NCBI GenBank assembly: GCA_002435865.1
Contig: DIWV01000006.1
Span: 43,313 to 107,312 of the forward strand
Source of the DNA: Cloacimonetes bacterium UBA6097
GTDB lineage: Bacteria; Cloacimonadota; Cloacimonadia; Cloacimonadales; Cloacimonadaceae
Direction: 5' to 3'
DNA: 64,000 bases
Below, piece after piece: positions 58,855 through 64,000 of the stretch. A program made the translations under genes and the position numbers. Each line of letters starts with the position of its first letter. The stretch's first letter is position 1. The notes under the pieces were generated by a model. The model searched no databases, was not told where the DNA came from, and saw only the letters and a list, made by a program, of their open reading frames with translations.

Positions 58855-61740
58855 TCAATTAAAAATATCGTACTTTTGTCCTCTGTTTTTAAAAGCTGGT
58901 CTTGTGCCTTCAAGCGTATTTACCAAATGTGGATTTATGTTCTCATCTTCTATTGCCCCACTTATATAAATAATCTCATTTTTTTTATCCTTGTGCATTT
59001 CAGCATAAATTACTTGGTCTGCATCACAATAAACAGCCAAATTAGGATTATGTGTTACAATTATTACTTGACGATTTTTTCTAGCTTCCTTTATACAAGG
59101 AACTACAATAGATGAAATAGTTTCACTACCTAAGTTTTCCTCTGGTTGGTCAAAAACTATAGGGATATTATTCGTTTCAAGTAAAAGATAAAATACTAAC
59201 AATAAAATTCCTTTTTCACCTGGAGAAAGTTGATTAAGATCTTTATTGTCCCAAAGGATAGAAAACATAGGATCTATATACTCCATAGAGAATACGAAAT
59301 CATAAAAATCAACTTCTGATACAGACTGTACTAATTGCTCGTCAATGGTTTTTTTGTATCTTCCTTCGTCACCATTTTGACTAAACATATCATCAATAAT
59401 ACTCGTAATGAAAAGTATTGCAGATTCTTCTTCATCAAAATCTGTATTATCAATTCTATCTTTAATATTTTTGTCGCCTTCTTCTTTTGAAAAAAAAGGT
59501 CCCTTTCTGGCCTGATTTACTTTTTCTAGAAATTGATCTAAGAAATTCCCATATTCTAATTTGGCAGAGAATGTTATTTTTAGTAACTTCTTTATTGAGA
59601 GCGGATGTTTATTTAATCTATTCTGAATATAACTATAATATGTTTTATAAAATGATAGCATTTCTAATTTCTTTTTGTAAATTTCCGTAGACATTTCAAC
59701 TCTCTCTTTTTTTAGCGAATCTAAAAAAGTGACAAATTCGTTTGGAATTCTGCGTAATAAACTTTTATAGTAATAGTATGTTTTGTCTTTCTCTATTGAA
59801 CCATATAAGAGTATATGGGCATCTTTCCATTCCCTTAAATTAGTTTTGTATGCTTCAAATGCTTTTTGATGAACCGATAAACTCTTTTCTAATGCTTCTT
59901 TTTTTTTGTTAATAACTTTGATTTTATATACTAAGCTGGTTTCAAGATTTTCATCAAAAAATTTTAGCAATTCTATTTTGTCTGTATTTAATTCTTCAAG
60001 TCTGTTATTAATCAAACTAATATCAGATTTTAATGACAAAATATCAGTAACTTTAAGTGATACCAATTCAAACTTATCTTTAATAATTTTTATCTGCTCA
60101 TCAATATACATATGAATGTTTTGAACTGTGTTTTTAATTGCATTATAACCATCAATTTTTTTGTTTACCAAACTAAGATTATCGCTTTTCTGTAAGATAT
60201 TTTTATTAACACTATCAAATTCTTTATTCAATTCATTTAATTGTATAAGTATCTCTTCATTTTCTTTTTTTACAGCCTCCTCTTTTGAAGGATCCTTAAC
60301 CTTAATTGGTTTTATTTTTGTATGAGTTTTGATTTCCTCTACTTTTTGAGTATATAAATGCATTATTTTTTGTTTGTATGAATCAGAAGTGAGATACTGA
60401 TAACTAACTATTTTCTCATTTATTTTATGGATTTTTTCCTTTAGAATATTAATCGACTCATTTTGACCATATATCTGTCCGTTGTATAACTCCTCTAAAC
60501 TTTTGGAACCATGTTTGATTTCTGGCGGTATATGAGAAAAAATTACATTGTATAATTCTGATTGAAATGAATTATCAAACTCGTTGCATACCTTATCTAA
60601 AAAATTTTGAGGAATATATTTAATCTTTTCAGGTTGCTCAATATCTGGCATTTTATCTATTGGATCATATATAACTTGTGTATTATTATACCAAGTAAGT
60701 CTGGCTTTGAAGCAAGAAGCCCTGTTTATTGGATTTCTTTTTTTAAATCGTTTATTTGTTAAAAAACTGAAATTATCATTTTTTGTATTTCCCATTAATG
60801 ATATAATATCAGCAAGTGCGCTTTTTCCACTACCTTTATTTCCAATAATTGCGACTAATTCTGGATTTATATCAATCTTCGTTGCAAACCAATTTTCATC
60901 TAATTGAGATTTATCATTTTTTTTAATTTCTATTGTTCGAATAATTTTGTCTTGATTTTTTTCTAACCTGTCTAGTGCTAATGGTTTATCGCCTATGAAC
61001 ACTCTTTCAGTTGGTTCTATTAAGATTTGTTTCAATCCATGAAAAGTTGGATTTGCTTTAAACCAACAATTTTGTCTTAAAGTATAATCTCTTATATCGT
61101 GGTTATCAGAACATAATACTAACGGTAATTCAAAACCTATATTTGGATAAACAATTTCGTAATATTCTTCAACATCGGTTAACTTACCAACTTCAAAGAT
61201 ATCAATATATGAGCTTGATATATCTTTCTTAAACTGTTGAAAATGAGGCCATATGTTCTTTATTTCTTTTAATCCATTTGTTTTTTCACCTGCATGTATA
61301 GATATTATACCACCAAGTTCTATAATTTTATTAAAAGCATCTTTATATGGAACATATAGTTTATCATTACCTATCTGCTGAATATCTTGTTCAGTAATGT
61401 TTAAGTGGCCGATTAGTTTAACTTGTAATAAATCTAAATCAGCATATTCAGGAAATATACCAATAATGTGAACACAATCAGAACCACCTAATTCAGTTCT
61501 AAGCTCTATGCCTGGCAATATTGTAATTCTATCTTTGGATTCATTTTTTAATTTATTTATGAAATCAATATTAATTGCGTGGTGATCAGTAATTGCAACC
61601 AAAGCAATTTCGTTTTCTATTAGTGTATTGATTATCTGACTTGGAGTTGCAGATTTATATTTATAATCAAATGAAGATGGTGTATGGAAGTGCAAATCCC
61701 ATTTTCTCCATTCAGAACCACGAGAATATAGAGAACTCAT
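58855..61740 (-). CDS. PHP-phosphoesterase/SMC-like ATPase fusion (TrlF-like)
   Basis: The start at 61740 follows GGGAGGAAATT, and an ATG at 61794 lacks such a site. The 961-residue product has an N-terminal PHP domain with DLHFHTPSS (His 17 and 19), AITDHHAIN, PGIELRT and CSDNHD. A split SMC/RecF-like ATPase follows, with Walker A GNKGSGKSAL near residue 305, a long coiled-coil middle (about 420-730), the signature LSPGEKGILLL and Walker B IPIVFDQPEENLGS. Proteins of this type resemble TrlF-family ATPases found in variable genomic regions, and a role in defence against phage or plasmids is plausible but not shown. Lysine-rich, AT-rich codon use differs from the rnf genes next door, which suggests transfer. 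Confidence 0.8.
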   Translation of the reverse strand: MSSLYSRGSEWRKWDLHFHTPSSFDYKYKSATPSQIINTLIENEIALVAITDHHAINIDFINKLKNESKDRITILPGIELRTELGGSDCVHIIGIFPEYADLDLLQVKLIGHLNITEQDIQQIGNDKLYVPYKDAFNKIIELGGIISIHAGEKTNGLKEIKNIWPHFQQFKKDISSSYIDIFEVGKLTDVEEYYEIVYPNIGFELPLVLCSDNHDIRDYTLRQNCWFKANPTFHGLKQILIEPTERVFIGDKPLALDRLEKNQDKIIRTIEIKKNDKSQLDENWFATKIDINPELVAIIGNKGSGKSALADIISLMGNTKNDNFSFLTNKRFKKRNPINRASCFKARLTWYNNTQVIYDPIDKMPDIEQPEKIKYIPQNFLDKVCNEFDNSFQSELYNVIFSHIPPEIKHGSKSLEELYNGQIYGQNESINILKEKIHKINEKIVSYQYLTSDSYKQKIMHLYTQKVEEIKTHTKIKPIKVKDPSKEEAVKKENEEILIQLNELNKEFDSVNKNILQKSDNLSLVNKKIDGYNAIKNTVQNIHMYIDEQIKIIKDKFELVSLKVTDILSLKSDISLINNRLEELNTDKIELLKFFDENLETSLVYKIKVINKKKEALEKSLSVHQKAFEAYKTNLREWKDAHILLYGSIEKDKTYYYYKSLLRRIPNEFVTFLDSLKKERVEMSTEIYKKKLEMLSFYKTYYSYIQNRLNKHPLSIKKLLKITFSAKLEYGNFLDQFLEKVNQARKGPFFSKEEGDKNIKDRIDNTDFDEEESAILFITSIIDDMFSQNGDEGRYKKTIDEQLVQSVSEVDFYDFVFSMEYIDPMFSILWDNKDLNQLSPGEKGILLLVFYLLLETNNIPIVFDQPEENLGSETISSIVVPCIKEARKNRQVIIVTHNPNLAVYCDADQVIYAEMHKDKKNEIIYISGAIEDENINPHLVNTLEGTRPAFKNRGQKYDIFN

Positions 61741-62054
61741 AATTTCCTCCCGTTTTTCAATTATTTGATTAACCCTACATATTAATTCTTCCATATATTA
61801 TTTGTATTTAATGTCAATCCTTTTCTTTGTTTATAATAAATGCATTCTGAGATGATAAAACTAGTATGGCTATTAAACAAGATTTTCACTCTAGCTAGAG
61901 ATGGGAAAAGAGACCATTAAACAGTAATTAATAATATTCTTTTGTATTATTTTTCTAGACATAAATTCGAGCCATGAATAAAGAGAATACAGGTATTGAA
62001 CATTATTTTAACATTATTATTTAGATATCTATAATATAGGAGTATATTATCTTT
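61741..62054. other. Divergent intergenic region
   Basis: An AT-rich gap between two divergent genes, with no supported gene, repeat or RNA. It presumably contains both promoters, but no convincing -35/-10 pair stands out. Confidence 0.5.
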
Positions 62055-62819
62055 ATGATTAAGAACTTAGTTAAAAAAGTAGTAAATAACTGGATATGGG
62101 TATTAGTTATAGTTATTATCGCACCTATTATTGGATTTTATAATGATATAGTTCAATTATTCCAAAAGAAAGAAAAAAACGGAATAAAATATGAAACTCA
62201 GATAAATAATAATCAGAATCGTTATTTACTTGACCAATCAAAGCAAGAAGAAACAAATAATTCATCAAATAATCATACTGACCAATCAAATAGTAATTCA
62301 CCGCAAACAAACAATATTAGTGGTGGAATTGTAACCATTAATAACTTCCCAAATCCGAATATCGATAATAGAAGTAATTCAGAAAATGGAAAGATGATTT
62401 CAGATTCACTATTGATCAACGATGAAAAGATCGAGAGTGAATACTTTCTAACTCCATATATAGAAAAAGATGATAAATACTCATATATTGGGTATAGTAC
62501 ATCAGAAATATTAGACTTTAACACTATAAGAATCAAAATTCCATTCAATTGTAAAAATATAAATGATGTCTACTGCTTGAGAGTGATCATTGAACCTAGA
62601 AACAAAACTGATTTCGAAACGATAGATAATATGTACAAACCAAATAATGGAGTGAATATAATTCTTATGAATGACGATTTCATCAATGGTATTTATACTA
62701 TAAGATACGGATATATGCTAAATAAAGATGTTAACAATAAAAGGTTTATTGTATATCAGAAAAGCGACAAACCAAAATACTTTGATTTTAATAGGATGCT
62801 TAAAAAAAATATCTATTAA
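62055..62819 (+). CDS. Membrane-anchored protein of unknown function
   Basis: A 254-residue protein not recognised. One N-terminal membrane helix (about 12-28, WIWVLVIVIIAPIIGFY) is followed by a low-complexity Asn/Gln/Ser linker to about residue 105. A beta-rich globular part then contains IEKDDKYSYIGYSTSEIL and FDFNRMLKKNIY. It is AT-rich like its neighbours. The ribosome site is weak (GGAG about 12 nt upstream). It converges with the next gene 19 bp away. Confidence 0.6.
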   Translation: MIKNLVKKVVNNWIWVLVIVIIAPIIGFYNDIVQLFQKKEKNGIKYETQINNNQNRYLLDQSKQEETNNSSNNHTDQSNSNSPQTNNISGGIVTINNFPNPNIDNRSNSENGKMISDSLLINDEKIESEYFLTPYIEKDDKYSYIGYSTSEILDFNTIRIKIPFNCKNINDVYCLRVIIEPRNKTDFETIDNMYKPNNGVNIILMNDDFINGIYTIRYGYMLNKDVNNKRFIVYQKSDKPKYFDFNRMLKKNIY

Positions 62820-62838
62820 TTTTTAAACTTCTTGCCTA

Positions 62839-63441
62839 TTATTTGTCATTGCTCGTATAGTACACTCTGATGCATCTTAATGATAATTTTCCTTTGCAGT
62901 TTTGAAATCCAAATCTAGGTATAACATATGTTTTATTTCCATATGTAGTAATTGTCCTAACTATTGGTACCCATCCATATGAGTTGCTTATCTCTTCATC
63001 ATCATTGTTAGCCTTATATACTTCAGAGTCTATAGTAGCAGTTTTACCCTCTAGTAGAGCAATTAGGCAATGTGGATAATGTATTCCTTCATCAGTATTA
63101 GGTTCAATATTTTCAGCCTTATATAAAGCCAAAAATCTATATGTCCCTCTTTTAGTTAAGAAATCACCAATTGTGTATACTCCAAGATTATCATCAGATG
63201 TTATTGAATACTCATCCCAGCCATTAACTTTCTTCTTTGTATATATAGTTTCTGAATTCAACCTGGTCCATATACATTTATCTGTTACATCAATCTCATT
63301 GGGTAAAATTGGAAACTTCTCTAAAAAAATACTATCACTATAACCACTTTCTTCATTGGATTCACCAATCACAGATGTTTCACAATACAAAATTGATAGT
63401 TGGATGCTAAAAAGTACAATCACTAATAAAAATGTTTTCAC
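62839..63441 (-). CDS. Secreted protein of unknown function
   Basis: A 200-residue protein with a signal peptide (about 1-20, ending SILYC, possibly a lipobox LYC). The rest is beta-rich, with one distinctive stretch SYGWVPIVRTITTYGNKTYV and FQNCKGKLSLRC carrying two nearby cysteines that could form a disulfide. No family is recognised. Composition matches the other genes of this accessory end. Confidence 0.6.
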   Translation of the reverse strand: MKTFLLVIVLFSIQLSILYCETSVIGESNEESGYSDSIFLEKFPILPNEIDVTDKCIWTRLNSETIYTKKKVNGWDEYSITSDDNLGVYTIGDFLTKRGTYRFLALYKAENIEPNTDEGIHYPHCLIALLEGKTATIDSEVYKANNDDEEISNSYGWVPIVRTITTYGNKTYVIPRFGFQNCKGKLSLRCIRVYYTSNDK

Positions 63442-63679
63442 TTTGCCTCCATATTAGTAATTTAAACAATTTATATTCAAATTAATAATATGTCAACACA
63501 TTTCTTTGCTTATTTTTGGACAAAAGGTGATTATCAAGTTAAAAAGGAATATTATAAAGAGAAGTAAGAACCGTTAATAATGAACAATGCACAATGTATA
63601 ATGTAGAATTAATGGAAAAGATAGTCTCAAAGCTAATTAAATTCCTGCTTTCTTCTTACTTCCTTCTTTGACGATTTTA

Positions 63680-63745
63680 GGGAAATCGTCGGTACATTGT
63701 AGGGGTATCTAAGGGCTAACCCCTTAGATACCCCTTAGAAATCCC
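63680..63745. repeat. 11-nt-period palindromic repeat, copy E
   Basis: Six 11-nt units: GGGAAATCGTC, GGTACATTGTA, GGGGTATCTAA, the centre GGGCTAACCCC, TTAGATACCCC and TTAGAAATCCC. The inner arms are reverse complements, while the outer left units have drifted. The unit sequences are unlike those of the other copies, with the same 11-nt spacing of GGG/CCC. Confidence 0.85.
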
Positions 63746-63881
63746 TATGATATATGGTGGATCTTTAGGGAATGATGAATGTTCATAATGTATAATTGAG
63801 AATGGAGAATTAACAGGATAAGATAGTCACAATGCTATTTAAGTTCCTGCTTTCTTCTTGCTTCCTTCTTTGACGATACTC

Positions 63882-63958
63882 CGGTGATTAGTGGGAGATG
63901 TACGGGTGATATACGGGTCGCACCCGTATATCACCCGTACATCTCCCGTTAATCTCCC
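63882..63958. repeat. 11-nt-period palindromic repeat, copy F
   Basis: Seven 11-nt units: CGGTGATTAGT, GGGAGATGTAC, GGGTGATATAC, the centre GGGTCGCACCC, GTATATCACCC, GTACATCTCCC and GTTAATCTCCC. Units pair in order around the centre. The segment TTCTTTGACGAT just upstream is also found upstream of copy E, and a shorter TTCTTGACGA is found before copy A. Confidence 0.9.
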
Positions 63959-64000
63959 ATGGATTGAATAAGGAAAGATGAGTCGTCCTAAATAAGTTGA

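Larger units (their letters stand above)
63442..64000. other. Gene-free region with two repeat blocks
   Basis: I see no gene. Two long similar blocks (about 63571-63674 and 63761-63876) each lead into a palindromic repeat (copies E and F). Confidence 0.6.

Noticed and set aside
5882..63958. Periodic palindromes read as CRISPR arrays
   Set aside because: The units are 11 nt, self-complementary across a centre and without spacers. No cas gene is present.
1..64000. tRNA and rRNA genes
   Set aside because: I looked for T-loop (GTTCGAATC-type) and acceptor patterns on both strands and found no cloverleaf. A tRNAscan-SE run would settle this.

Overview
The window is about 64 kb of a didermic, probably anaerobic bacterium with moderate to low GC content. 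Outer-membrane beta-barrels, many lipoproteins, very large secreted proteins with a C-terminal YPNPFNP-type sorting domain, a C25 (gingipain-type) peptidase, an Rnf complex and a phosphate acyltransferase together suggest a member of the FCB-side candidate phyla. Cloacimonadota is my best guess, but this is inference and no rRNA or other taxonomic marker is present. No tRNA, rRNA, CRISPR array or complete insertion sequence was seen.

Layout. 1-2.1 kb: the end of guanylate kinase, an omega-like RNA polymerase subunit, a family 4 uracil-DNA glycosylase and a phosphoesterase. 2.1-9.0 kb is the most interesting part. Two divergent operons are each preceded by a structured leader RNA of the same family. 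Both leaders resemble the molybdenum-cofactor (Moco) riboswitch. The left operon encodes a complete ECF importer (S, A, A', T) plus a secreted protein with two sulfite-oxidase-fold-like repeats. The right operon encodes a lipoprotein with similar repeats and a TonB-dependent receptor. Together they look like an envelope-spanning uptake route for a Moco-related ligand or a Mo/W chelate. 9-11.7 kb: a Wzi-like barrel and an AMIN-TPR-TM-HTH protein. 11.9-15 kb: glyA, rpiB and a ptb-like gene, with a small GxxExxY cassette bounded by 30-bp inverted repeats between glyA and rpiB.

15.5-29.4 kb: a COG3014-type lipoprotein and an LpoB-like lipoprotein, an acyl-CoA synthetase, a 1402-residue kinase-TPR-GAF-sigma54-activator fusion, a large secreted carboxypeptidase-regulatory-repeat protein, a DUF302 protein, a methyltransferase gene with an in-frame stop, and a zinc phospholipase C/nuclease-like protein. 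29.6-46.4 kb: the C25 peptidase, mfd, a UvrD/PcrA helicase, envelope lipoproteins, an RNase Z-like hydrolase, a WecA/MraY-type transferase and a 5'-nucleotidase. 46.7-52.8 kb: kdsB, mnmG, engB, queD, corA and two lipoproteins. 52.8-58.6 kb: rnfCDGEAB. 58.8-63.5 kb: an AT-richer accessory region with a PHP-SMC-like ATPase and two orphan envelope proteins.

Intergenic regions carry six copies of an unusual palindromic repeat. In each copy GGG (left arm) and CCC (right arm) recur every 11 nt around a short hairpin centre, while the 8-nt sequences between them differ from copy to copy.
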